NCBI RefSeq assembly: GCF_012272835.1 | Contig: NZ_JAAWWK010000003.1 | Coordinates: forward strand, 310,001 to 374,000 | Source: Spongiibacter thalassae | GTDB taxonomy: Bacteria > Pseudomonadota > Gammaproteobacteria > Pseudomonadales > Spongiibacteraceae | DNA length: 64,000 bases | Direction of reading: 5' to 3' | Shown: piece by piece, positions 55,973 to 64,000 of the stretch | Layout: each line of letters starts with the position of its first letter | Position numbering within the stretch: position 1 is the first letter of the stretch | Made by a program: the position numbers and the translations under genes | Notes under the pieces: generated by a model | Told to the model about the DNA's origin: nothing | The model's input: only the letters and a program-made list of their open reading frames with translations | Database searches by the model: none

Positions 55973-58566
55973 TGGTGGATATTTTCCCTCTGCTAAAATC
56001 TCGCTACCGCTACTATGTCGGTGACATGGAGTTGGGCTTGCTCGGGCGCATCCCCCTTTGCCTGTGGCTGGTTTTTTCATCCATTTTCCTACGCGAGAAG
56101 CTCGCTGGTGTGAGCGCATGGAAAATGCCCGAAGTCTACTTGCCGCAAATTGATATAACGCACATCAAAGGGCTTGACCCCCTGCGGGTGATTGTCCAGT
56201 TGGCGTGGTTGTTTTTCTTCAAGGCGTCGACACCTGGGCGCAGCGAATATTCACCCTCTGCCCTCGACGAGCTCCGCGCAAAGACGGACGCATGGATAGG
56301 CAAAATCAGCCACGCCTTTAATCGTTTTAGCCGCCGGGTTCGAGTCCAGTTTCAGCGGGAAGCGCAGCGTCGCGGCCTCCGCCAAATGCCCTGGCAAGAG
56401 GTAGATAAAAAAGGTGGACGGCTTCGCGGTGGTTTGATGATCGTGCTGACCCTGGCAATTGGCTTTTTGTGCGTGACCGTGCCGCTTGATCCTATGCAGC
56501 AGTTTTTCTTCGGCGCAACGCTATTTATTTTACTGTTGATACTTAACCGCATCCCCGGTCGTTTTCCCGGCATGTTGATGATGGTGCTGTCGCTATTGGC
56601 GTCCTGTCGTTATATCTGGTGGCGGGCAACGTCTACGCTGAACTATGACGATCCCCTGGGTTTGGCTCTGGGTATAGGCTTGCTGCTTGCGGAACTCTAT
56701 GCGTGGGTCGTGCTGGTGCTGGGCTTCTATCAGAACGTCTGGCCGCTGAAACGACCCGCAACAAAACTGCCCGACGATGATCGCACTTGGCCCACAGTCG
56801 ACTTGTTTATCCCTACCTATAATGAAGAACTCGACGTTGTTCGGGCGACGGTATATGCCGCTCAGGGGCTGGACTGGCCTGAAGATAAGCTCAAGATATT
56901 TATACTCGATGACGGCAAGCGCGATGAGTTCCGTGATTTTGCCGCCGAGGTAGGGGTCGGCTACGTGCGTCGCCCCGACAACTCCCATGCGAAGGCCGGT
57001 AACATTAACCACGCGCTCAAGCAAACCGACGGCGAGTTTGTCGCGATCTTTGACTGTGACCATATACCAACCCGCGCCTTCCTACAGATATCTATGGGCT
57101 GGTTCCTCCGCGACCCCAAGCTGGCGCTGGTGCAAACCCCTCACCATTTCTTTTCGCCTGACCCCTTTGAGCGAAACCTGGAGAACTTCCGTGAAGTACC
57201 TAACGAGGGCGGGCTGTTTTACGGCTTGATTCAGGACGGCAGCGACCTCTGGAACGGCACCTTCTTTTGCGGTTCCTGTGCAGTCATTCGGCGTGAGCCG
57301 CTGGAAGAGGTGGGCGGAATCGCCGTCGAAACAGTAACGGAAGACGCCCATACCTCATTGCGAATGCACCGTCTGGGTTATAACTCAGCCTATATACGCG
57401 CACCGGTTGCCGCGGGGCTGGCAACAGAAACGCTGTCGGCCCACATCGGCCAGCGTATCCGCTGGGCGCGAGGCATGGCGCAGATATTGCGTACAGACAA
57501 TCCGCTTACAGGAAAAGGACTGAAGTGGAGGCAGCGACTTTGCTATTTCAATTCCATGCTGCACTTTATGTCCGGTATTCCGCGAATCGTGTTCCTGACA
57601 GCACCGTTGGCCTTTCTGCTACTACACACGTATATTATTTATGCGCCGGCGGTGATGATACTGCTCTACGTATTCCCCCACATGCTTTATTCCTCGGTGG
57701 TAAATGCCAGGGTTCAGGGGAAATACCGGCACTCGCTTTGGGGCGAGGTGTATGAAACGGTCCTGTCGTGGTATGTGGCCAGGCCCACCACGGTGGCGAT
57801 GTTCGCGCCCCATAAAGGTACGTTTAACGTTACGGCCAAAGGTGGCTTAATCGAAGAAAAATATTTCGACTGGGTGATGTCAAAGCCCTATATATTGTTG
57901 GTTTTATTAAATATCGCAGGTTTGGCGGTAGGTGTATGGCGCTTGCTGGAAGGCCCAAGTGATGAAGTGAACTCGGTGCTAATGAACCTGTTTTGGGCAA
58001 CCTATAATCTGGTTATTCTCGGCGGGGCCGTTGCCGTAGCCGGGGAAATGAAGCAGGTACGCCGGGACCACCGTGTGTCTGTGCGCTTACCCGCAAGCGT
58101 TAGGTTGAAAAACGGCACTTTGCTGAACGCGGAAGTTGCAGACTTTTCTCTCGGTGGCCTTCGAGTAGAGTTAAGCCCCGAGGCCGCGGGGATGATGGAA
58201 AGGGATGTTTCGGTAATAATGGAACGGGCAGGGCGTGAGTTCGTGTTCCCGATGCATGTTGCCTTTAAGGGGCGCACCAGTGTTGGCCTTCAATTGCGCG
58301 ACAAGTCGCCAACGACTATGGTGAACTATGTTCAATGTACCTTTGCGCGGGCAGATAACTGGGTTCGCTGGAAACAGGGTATGGCGCCAGACAAGCCCCT
58401 GAGCAGCCTGAGAATGATAATTCACGTAAGTATCCTCGGCTATAGCCGCCTTGTGAATGGCCTGTTAGAGCCATTGAAGCAAAGTTCGGGAAGCCTTTTT
58501 AATACTTTCACTACGCTGAAGAGCCTGCGGCCTCAGCCAATCAGTATGCGAGCAGATGATCTATGA
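55972..58566 (+). CDS. bcsA: Cellulose synthase catalytic subunit BcsA
   Basis: Processive family-2 glycosyltransferase that polymerises UDP-glucose and threads cellulose through its own membrane channel. 864 residues (E. coli 872). N-terminal membrane segments (about 20-45, 155-260) are followed by the GT domain with DD (313-314), DCD (361-363), TED (456-458) and QRIRW (494-498), all intact. More membrane segments lead to a C-terminal PilZ domain with RxxxR (R697, R701) and D724-x-S-x2-G for c-di-GMP. The ATG overlaps the bcsQ stop; 11 upstream codons in frame are within bcsQ. The end overlaps bcsB by 4 bases. Confidence 0.97.
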   Translation: MVDIFPLLKSRYRYYVGDMELGLLGRIPLCLWLVFSSIFLREKLAGVSAWKMPEVYLPQIDITHIKGLDPLRVIVQLAWLFFFKASTPGRSEYSPSALDELRAKTDAWIGKISHAFNRFSRRVRVQFQREAQRRGLRQMPWQEVDKKGGRLRGGLMIVLTLAIGFLCVTVPLDPMQQFFFGATLFILLLILNRIPGRFPGMLMMVLSLLASCRYIWWRATSTLNYDDPLGLALGIGLLLAELYAWVVLVLGFYQNVWPLKRPATKLPDDDRTWPTVDLFIPTYNEELDVVRATVYAAQGLDWPEDKLKIFILDDGKRDEFRDFAAEVGVGYVRRPDNSHAKAGNINHALKQTDGEFVAIFDCDHIPTRAFLQISMGWFLRDPKLALVQTPHHFFSPDPFERNLENFREVPNEGGLFYGLIQDGSDLWNGTFFCGSCAVIRREPLEEVGGIAVETVTEDAHTSLRMHRLGYNSAYIRAPVAAGLATETLSAHIGQRIRWARGMAQILRTDNPLTGKGLKWRQRLCYFNSMLHFMSGIPRIVFLTAPLAFLLLHTYIIYAPAVMILLYVFPHMLYSSVVNARVQGKYRHSLWGEVYETVLSWYVARPTTVAMFAPHKGTFNVTAKGGLIEEKYFDWVMSKPYILLVLLNIAGLAVGVWRLLEGPSDEVNSVLMNLFWATYNLVILGGAVAVAGEMKQVRRDHRVSVRLPASVRLKNGTLLNAEVADFSLGGLRVELSPEAAGMMERDVSVIMERAGREFVFPMHVAFKGRTSVGLQLRDKSPTTMVNYVQCTFARADNWVRWKQGMAPDKPLSSLRMIIHVSILGYSRLVNGLLEPLKQSSGSLFNTFTTLKSLRPQPISMRADDL

Positions 58567-60866
58567 AAAAAACGGCGGTCTCTTTAATTTCGCGGCTATC
58601 TATGTGTTTAGCCATGCTAGCCATAGTGCAGCCCCTTTGGGCTACTGCCGCGGTGGAAGCAGACAGCACTGCGGAATTGATGCTGGAAAGTGAGGCATGG
58701 TTGTTGGAGTCCGAGCCAGCACCAGAGTTCCGCGACTATCAGCTGAAATTGCAGGAGTTGGGTTACCCCAATTCGGCCAAGTTGCGCGGTAGCGAAAGCA
58801 GCGTTTACATGAACTTCGGCTCGCGACTCGACGAAATCATTGTCGGGGGAGAACTTCGCTTCCACTACACCGTGTCTCCAGCGCTGATGGCGAAGTTTTC
58901 CCACCTTAAGGTTTACCTTAACGAAGAAATTATGGGGGTGATCCCCATCACCGACGAAGCGCGAATCAGGCAGTATGCCAGCGTGCAACTCGACCCCAAA
59001 TACTTTGCCGATTACAACCAGTTGCGAGTTGAGCTTATTGGTCATTTAGACAAAGAGTGCTGGAGCCCCGATGACTACAGCATCTGGACCGAGGTCAGCG
59101 GCTCAACAGAAATACGCCTCCGTGCTGAGCCACTGCGGGTAGCTAATGACCTGAGTCTTATACCAGCGCCATTTTTTGACAAACGGGATTTTCGCCGTTT
59201 AACACTGCCTGTCGTATTGCCGTCAAACTACAGCCTTGAAAAGGTGCGTGCTGCCGGCGTAACCACGTCGTGGTTCGGTTCGTTGGCCCGCTGGCGTGGT
59301 GCCAGTTTCCCTCTGTCGATCAATGAGCTGCCCGACGATCACGCAATTGTGTTCATGACCAACGACGCACGCCCGAAAATTTTTGAAGATTTCCCACCCG
59401 TTGATGCGCCGACATTGCAGATGATAGACCACCCCACCAAGGTCGCTGCCAAATTGCTGCTGATACAGGGTCGAAACGACGAAGAGCTTAATCAGGCGGT
59501 TCGCGGTCTGGTATTGGGCACAGCGTTGCTGTCCGGTCCTGTGGCCGTGGTGAATCGCGCCGAGCAAGTCAAGCCCCGTGAACCCTATGATGCTCCGCAT
59601 TGGCTACCTACCGATCGCGCGGTTCATATCGGTGAACTGGTCGATGACCCTGCCCAACTTCAGGTAGTGGGGCGCACGCCACCACCAATCAAGGTCAGCT
59701 TTCAATTACCGCCCGATTTGTTTACCTGGCGTAGTCGTGGTATTCCGCTGAAACTGGACTACCGCTATTCACCACTGACCTATGAAGGCACTGGGTCGAT
59801 GATGAGTATGAGTATCAACGACCAGTTCGTAGAAGGCTTTAACCTTACCGACAACGGCTTTTCCGGTACGGATAACCGCGTTCGTGTACCGTTGATTAAC
59901 GACTCGTTCATTTCTGTAAGCGAGCGTTTGAAAGTTCCTGCATTTAAAGTCGGCAGCCAGAACCAGATGGTGTTCCAGTTTGACTTTGCCGGTGTGGCCA
60001 GTGGCGCCTGTAAAACTGTGTCGCCAGGCCGTCGTTACGCCGCAATAGATGCCGACTCTACACTGGACTTTACCGGCTTGCCGCATTATATCGAGATGCC
60101 CAACCTGCGAGCATTTGTGAACGCTGGCTTCCCATTCACTCGAATGGCCGACTTGTCTGAAACCGCCGTATTGATCCCACAGAATGCGCCCAAAGAAGTG
60201 CTGGAAACGTTCTTCCAGTTGATGGGAGCTGCGGGTGCCAGCTCGGGTTTCCCGGCAATCAGTGTAAGCCTGTTCGACAAGTGGGATAAAGAGCAGCTCA
60301 AATTGCGTGAGAGCGACATTCTAAGCATCGCCATCAACCCGAAAATGAGTGGCCTTAAGGAAAAGCAAATCCCGCTGATCTTCGACGACGCCCGCCGAGC
60401 CATAGAGTTGCCTATACGCAATATTGAACCGGGCAATGAAGTCTGGGGCGGAGCTGTACCTGAGTTGGCAGAAAGCGCAGAGAACGTCGAAATCACCAGT
60501 TCTGGCGGGTTCGCTGCGGTGGTCGGTTTGCAATCACCTTACAATAGCTCGCGTAGCGTAGTATCGGTGATGGCGACCAAGCCCGCTGATTTCAAAATGG
60601 TGCAAGAGGCTTTAAATGACTCAGGCCGGATTAACTATATGTTCGGCTCGGTGGTCACTTTCCGCGGCGACCAGCAAACCAGCTACAACGTTGGCGACAA
60701 GTACTTTGTCGGTGCTCTGCCACTTTGGGATCTGATCTGGTTCCACTTCTCTCGCTACCCTCTATTACTCGGCTTCCTCAGTGTACTGGTAGTGCTTCTG
60801 TTGGCGGTCTTCCTACGTCGGGTACTGGGTGCAATGGCGGCAAAACGTCTGCGCGGGGGTAAATAA
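58563..60866 (+). CDS. bcsB: Cellulose synthase periplasmic subunit BcsB
   Basis: 767-residue periplasmic partner of BcsA: signal peptide (1-30, ending ATAA), paired carbohydrate-binding and flavodoxin-like domains (about 60-690), and a C-terminal membrane anchor (about 728-752) with a basic tail (RLRGGK). Length and layout match E. coli BcsB (779). It is needed for BcsA activity. The start overlaps bcsA (ATGA type) and bcsZ begins on the next base after its stop, so bcsABZC are tightly coupled. Confidence 0.95.
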   Translation: MKKTAVSLISRLSMCLAMLAIVQPLWATAAVEADSTAELMLESEAWLLESEPAPEFRDYQLKLQELGYPNSAKLRGSESSVYMNFGSRLDEIIVGGELRFHYTVSPALMAKFSHLKVYLNEEIMGVIPITDEARIRQYASVQLDPKYFADYNQLRVELIGHLDKECWSPDDYSIWTEVSGSTEIRLRAEPLRVANDLSLIPAPFFDKRDFRRLTLPVVLPSNYSLEKVRAAGVTTSWFGSLARWRGASFPLSINELPDDHAIVFMTNDARPKIFEDFPPVDAPTLQMIDHPTKVAAKLLLIQGRNDEELNQAVRGLVLGTALLSGPVAVVNRAEQVKPREPYDAPHWLPTDRAVHIGELVDDPAQLQVVGRTPPPIKVSFQLPPDLFTWRSRGIPLKLDYRYSPLTYEGTGSMMSMSINDQFVEGFNLTDNGFSGTDNRVRVPLINDSFISVSERLKVPAFKVGSQNQMVFQFDFAGVASGACKTVSPGRRYAAIDADSTLDFTGLPHYIEMPNLRAFVNAGFPFTRMADLSETAVLIPQNAPKEVLETFFQLMGAAGASSGFPAISVSLFDKWDKEQLKLRESDILSIAINPKMSGLKEKQIPLIFDDARRAIELPIRNIEPGNEVWGGAVPELAESAENVEITSSGGFAAVVGLQSPYNSSRSVVSVMATKPADFKMVQEALNDSGRINYMFGSVVTFRGDQQTSYNVGDKYFVGALPLWDLIWFHFSRYPLLLGFLSVLVVLLLAVFLRRVLGAMAAKRLRGGK

Positions 60867-61979
60867 ATGAAAGCAGTAGTCATTGCCTTTCTGGCAATGC
60901 TGCTGGCCGTGCAAGCAAATGCTGAGCAGTGTTCCTGGCCTGAATGGGAGCACTTTGCTGCGAACTATATCGATGATGATGGCAAGGTGGTGGATGGTAG
61001 CGACGAGCGCCAGATCACCACCTCTGAAGGCCAGTCCTATGCCATGTTTTTTGCATTGGTGGCGGGCGACAAGCAGCGCTTCCAGCAATTGCTTGACTGG
61101 ACTTCAGCAAACCTCGTTGATGGCAGCCTGGCGAAGCAATTGCCTGCATGGCTATGGGGTCAGGGCGAAAAAGAGAAGGGTATTATCGATGCCAACGCTG
61201 CATCAGATGCCGATTTATGGATTGCCTATAGCCTGGCGGAAGCCGGGCGTCTTTGGTCTAACCATGAATACCGGACGCTTTCCTTTTATCTTGCCAAATT
61301 GATCGAACGTAAAGAAACGGCACAAACCGAGAGTTACGGCGCGGTTTTGCTTCCGGCTCCTTACGGTTTTGTTATGGACGACGGTGACGTCCGTCTGAAT
61401 CCCAGTTACCTGGCGCCTCAATTATTACGTCGAATGGCAACACTCTATCCTGGCTCCAAATGGCCGGAAATAGAGCGCTCAGCATACAAATTATTGATTG
61501 ATTCCGCACCGGACGGGTACAGCCCTGACTGGTTTCGACTCAGTGGTTCAAGGATAATGCCGGACCCCAGCAAGGGATACGTTGGTAGCTACGACGCTAT
61601 TCGCGTGTACCTATGGATAGGCATGCTGCACAAGGATTCACCACACAGGGATAATCTTGTTCAGCATTTTTCAATGATGGCAGCGTTAACTGATGTGTTG
61701 GGTACGCCGCCTGAGACGGTGGATATCGCCACATCCACCTGGCAGGGAGACGGCCCCTACGGCTTTTCCGCTGCGATGATTCCGTTGTTGCGGCAGACGG
61801 ACATGGGCGCCGCAGCAGCCAAGCAAAAGGCTCGCGTCGTCAAGGCGATGCAGTCGGCTTCAGGCCGCGATAGCTATTACAATACCGTGCTCAGCCTGTT
61901 TGCTATGGGGTGGGAGCAGGGTCGTTATAAATTTGGTCCCGAGGGGCAATTGGAAGTGTTGAAAGGTGGTTGCGAATGA
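60867..61979 (+). CDS. bcsZ: Endo-1,4-beta-glucanase BcsZ (GH8)
   Basis: Periplasmic cellulase of glycoside hydrolase family 8 that trims nascent cellulose. 370 residues: signal peptide (1-19, VQANA/E), catalytic acid Glu54 in TTSEGQSYAM and base Asp243 in SYDAIRVYLW; E. coli BcsZ uses Glu55 and Asp243. Other GH8 blocks: DADLWIAYSL, WFRLSGSRIMPDPSKGYVG in parts. It begins at once after bcsB and its stop overlaps the bcsC ATG. Confidence 0.96.
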   Translation: MKAVVIAFLAMLLAVQANAEQCSWPEWEHFAANYIDDDGKVVDGSDERQITTSEGQSYAMFFALVAGDKQRFQQLLDWTSANLVDGSLAKQLPAWLWGQGEKEKGIIDANAASDADLWIAYSLAEAGRLWSNHEYRTLSFYLAKLIERKETAQTESYGAVLLPAPYGFVMDDGDVRLNPSYLAPQLLRRMATLYPGSKWPEIERSAYKLLIDSAPDGYSPDWFRLSGSRIMPDPSKGYVGSYDAIRVYLWIGMLHKDSPHRDNLVQHFSMMAALTDVLGTPPETVDIATSTWQGDGPYGFSAAMIPLLRQTDMGAAAAKQKARVVKAMQSASGRDSYYNTVLSLFAMGWEQGRYKFGPEGQLEVLKGGCE

Positions 61980-64000
61980 AGGGTGGTGTACTGGCTTGGC
62001 TGGCATTAGTCCTGTTGCTGGGGCTGTTGGTCTGGCGTCAATTCGCTAGCGGCCCCGACGCCGAACTGCCGGAGTACGACCTGGATATTCGGGAGGTCGC
62101 TGCACCAAAAAAGGTATTACAGCCGCTGATCGTCCGTAACACAAAAGTCGAAATGCGCTATGAGCAGCAGATCGAGCGTGAGGAAGTGATGAATCGCGTC
62201 GATTTGATGAAATCAGCGCTGGTTCGCTTGCAGGCACTTAACCCTAACAGCCCCGATGTCTACTTCTTTCAAGCCTGGATGGCGGTAGAAGAAGGCCGCA
62301 TGGAAGAAGCGGAAGGGATACTGCAAACCATGCAGCTGGAGTGGCCCAAAGCGACCAGAACGGCCCAACTTGAAGATTATCTGCGGGTCAAGGGCGAAGA
62401 TAAAGCGCAATTGCAAACCGCTCGGGTTCTGGCCAAGGCCGGACGCCCGGAGCAGGCCTTGGTGCTATTCGAGAAATTGTTCCGCGACTCTCCACCGCTA
62501 CTCTCTCTTCAGCTTGAATACCTGCGCCTGATGGGACGGGTGGATGCGCGCAAGGATGAAGCCCTGCAGCGCCTTGAACAACTAAATGAGAAGTACGAAA
62601 ACTTCCCACCGGTTCAACTTGCCCTTGCCGAAGAGCTTGCCTCCACCGAGGAAGGGCGTCCCCGCGCGCGGGAGATTTTTGCCGATATCGCCAACGGCCC
62701 TGCCTATGGCTTGGCTGCAGCGCAGTCCTGGCGCCGAATGCTGGAACGCCAGGAAATCAATCCCGAGGTTCTGCGTGACTACGAGGTGCTGGCGCTGCGT
62801 TACCCCGGCGATTTGGCGATCCAGGAGTCTTATCGCGGTGCGATAGAAGCCGAACAAGCGGAACGGGAGCGCATGCGTAACCCGTACTACCGTGCCAAGA
62901 AAGAAGCGCTGGCCTATATGGATCGTGGCCTTGGTTACAAGGCTCGTCCAAAACTGCTGTTCGCGCTACGCGGTCGCCCCGAAGACCCCGAGCTTCACGG
63001 TAATCTCGGTATTCTGGCCCTGCGCGCCGGCCAGCACGAAGCGGCCGTGTCCTATTTCAATCGCGCACTTCACTATAATGTTGACCCCGATAAAACCAGT
63101 CGCTGGGAAAGTCTGAAAACCACCGCATCCTTCTGGTATGAATTACGCCGTGGTGAAGCACTTCGCGACGACAGACGCTACGTCGATGCCCGCGCCGCCC
63201 TGCAACGGGCCGGAGAAATCGATCCGCTGGCACCGGAACCCTTTGTAGTGCTTGGTGAAATCGCCTGGGCACAACAGGATTTCAACGGCGCTGAAGCCTT
63301 CTACTATGAGGCCCTGCGACGCGACCCTTATTCGGAAGCGGCCCTTTGGGGACGGGTGCAAATGCGCTACGAAAAAAGTGGCTTCAATGCGGCGCAGGCT
63401 TTGGTAAACAGTTACGGGCCTGCCGAGCGCAAGGCCATCGCGTCATCCTGGGCTGGATTAAAACGTGACAATGCCATACAACATCTCGAGAAAATTCGCC
63501 GCAGTGGCTCTACTGCGCAAATTGCTTCAGCGATAGACAATGTTATTGCTCAGGAGCCCTTGAGTGCGTGGCAACGCAGTGATGTTGTGGAGGCCATGCA
63601 GCAAATCGGGCAAGCCGAACGCGCCGATCAATATATGGAGCGCTGGGCCAGCCGTGACCGGAGCCCTGAAATGCAATTTGCCTACGCCCTGTACTTGTCG
63701 AAACGGGGTGAAGAGCTGATGGCAATTGCAGTGCTGGAACGTATACCGGAGTCCCGTCGCAGCGATGCCATGAACAACAACCTCGCTCGGCTTCAACTCA
63801 ATGCGGAGCTGAACCGCACCGCAGATATCGACAACGAAAGCGAGATCGAAGCAATCGCGCGCCTCGAAGAGCGCTTTGCCGGACAAGATGGTCCGTTGTT
63901 GCGCGTGGCAAATCGCTGGTTTGACGTCGGTGAGCGCGAGCGGGCCGCAACGCTACTTGCAAGCTTGACTCCCATCGCTGAACAACCGATGTACCGTCAA
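61976..64000 (+). CDS. bcsC: Cellulose export protein BcsC, 3' end outside window
   Basis: Open for 675 codons from ATG 61976 to the last base, with no stop, so this is the N-terminal part of a larger protein (E. coli BcsC 1157 residues: TPR periplasm and outer-membrane barrel). A signal/anchor segment (5-22) is followed by tetratricopeptide repeats. Block similarity to E. coli BcsC is visible, for example LVRLQALNPNSPDV (E. coli LYRLELIDPNNPDV), then NPYYRAKKEALAYMD and HGNLGILALRAGQHEAAVSY. The start codon overlaps the bcsZ stop by 4 bases. The outer-membrane domain lies beyond the window. Confidence 0.93.
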   Translation, partial: MKGGVLAWLALVLLLGLLVWRQFASGPDAELPEYDLDIREVAAPKKVLQPLIVRNTKVEMRYEQQIEREEVMNRVDLMKSALVRLQALNPNSPDVYFFQAWMAVEEGRMEEAEGILQTMQLEWPKATRTAQLEDYLRVKGEDKAQLQTARVLAKAGRPEQALVLFEKLFRDSPPLLSLQLEYLRLMGRVDARKDEALQRLEQLNEKYENFPPVQLALAEELASTEEGRPRAREIFADIANGPAYGLAAAQSWRRMLERQEINPEVLRDYEVLALRYPGDLAIQESYRGAIEAEQAERERMRNPYYRAKKEALAYMDRGLGYKARPKLLFALRGRPEDPELHGNLGILALRAGQHEAAVSYFNRALHYNVDPDKTSRWESLKTTASFWYELRRGEALRDDRRYVDARAALQRAGEIDPLAPEPFVVLGEIAWAQQDFNGAEAFYYEALRRDPYSEAALWGRVQMRYEKSGFNAAQALVNSYGPAERKAIASSWAGLKRDNAIQHLEKIRRSGSTAQIASAIDNVIAQEPLSAWQRSDVVEAMQQIGQAERADQYMERWASRDRSPEMQFAYALYLSKRGEELMAIAVLERIPESRRSDAMNNNLARLQLNAELNRTADIDNESEIEAIARLEERFAGQDGPLLRVANRWFDVGERERAATLLASLTPIAEQPMYRQ

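Noticed and set aside
1-64000. Mobile elements, prophage, CRISPR or toxin-antitoxin loci
   Set aside because: No transposase, integrase, phage structural gene, regular direct-repeat array or paired small toxin/antitoxin frames were found on either strand.

Overview
The window reads as chromosome of a Gram-negative gammaproteobacterium, most likely a marine relative of Pseudomonas (Pseudomonadales/Cellvibrionales grade; this placement is inference). The reasons are gene orders shared with Pseudomonas: dapA-bamC-metallohydrolase-purC, pepA-holC-small gene-valS with lptFG divergent, and LysR/pycA-pycB. Lipoprotein and LPS-export genes confirm an outer membrane. I saw no insertion sequence, prophage, CRISPR array or rRNA. 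Coding density is high and the few gaps are short.

Layout. 1-3.6 kb: the 3' part of a fused FO synthase (coenzyme F420 pathway), an AEC-type permease and a DUF3806 protein. 3.8-7.3 kb: dapA, bamC, a YycJ-like metallohydrolase and purC. 7.3-12 kb: a ZnuD-like TonB receptor with a His/Asp/Glu loop, then an AraC regulator divergent from a sterol-desaturase-family enzyme. 11.9-15.5 kb: rsmE, rimO, a secreted MhpD-like protein and a DUF2244 protein. 15.6-19.5 kb (minus strand): a compact operon of diheme peroxidase (MauG/CcpA type), cupredoxin, cytochrome P460 and a membrane diguanylate cyclase. 19.6-25.5 kb: an RluA-type pseudouridine synthase, a methyltransferase, LysR and the two-subunit pyruvate carboxylase. 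25.5-25.8 kb: a probable Fur-controlled small RNA and tRNA-Arg(CCU). 25.8-33 kb: gpt, a FleQ-like activator, yciH, slyX, two cold-shock proteins, an SDR enzyme and an orphan histidine kinase. 33-43.6 kb: valS, holC, pepA, lptF, lptG, an RDD protein and a two-component pair. 43.6-51.2 kb: a repeat-containing unknown protein, an AraC regulator, thiolase and FadB/J-like beta-oxidation genes, a 2Fe-2S reductase, a methyltransferase and a TM2 protein. 51.2-64 kb: a complete enterobacterial-type cellulose locus, bcsEFG divergent from bcsRQABZC, with bcsC cut by the window end.

How the parts may work together. BcsA (PilZ domain) and BcsE (GIL domain) both bind c-di-GMP, and BcsG adds phosphoethanolamine to cellulose. 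The window also carries an active-looking diguanylate cyclase with an inhibitory I-site, co-transcribed with three secreted redox proteins, and a FleQ-like activator whose family responds to c-di-GMP. Redox or reactive-nitrogen input to c-di-GMP, and from there to cellulose, is therefore a testable inference. The most novel-looking single element is the Fur-box-controlled sRNA candidate at about 25.54-25.65 kb.
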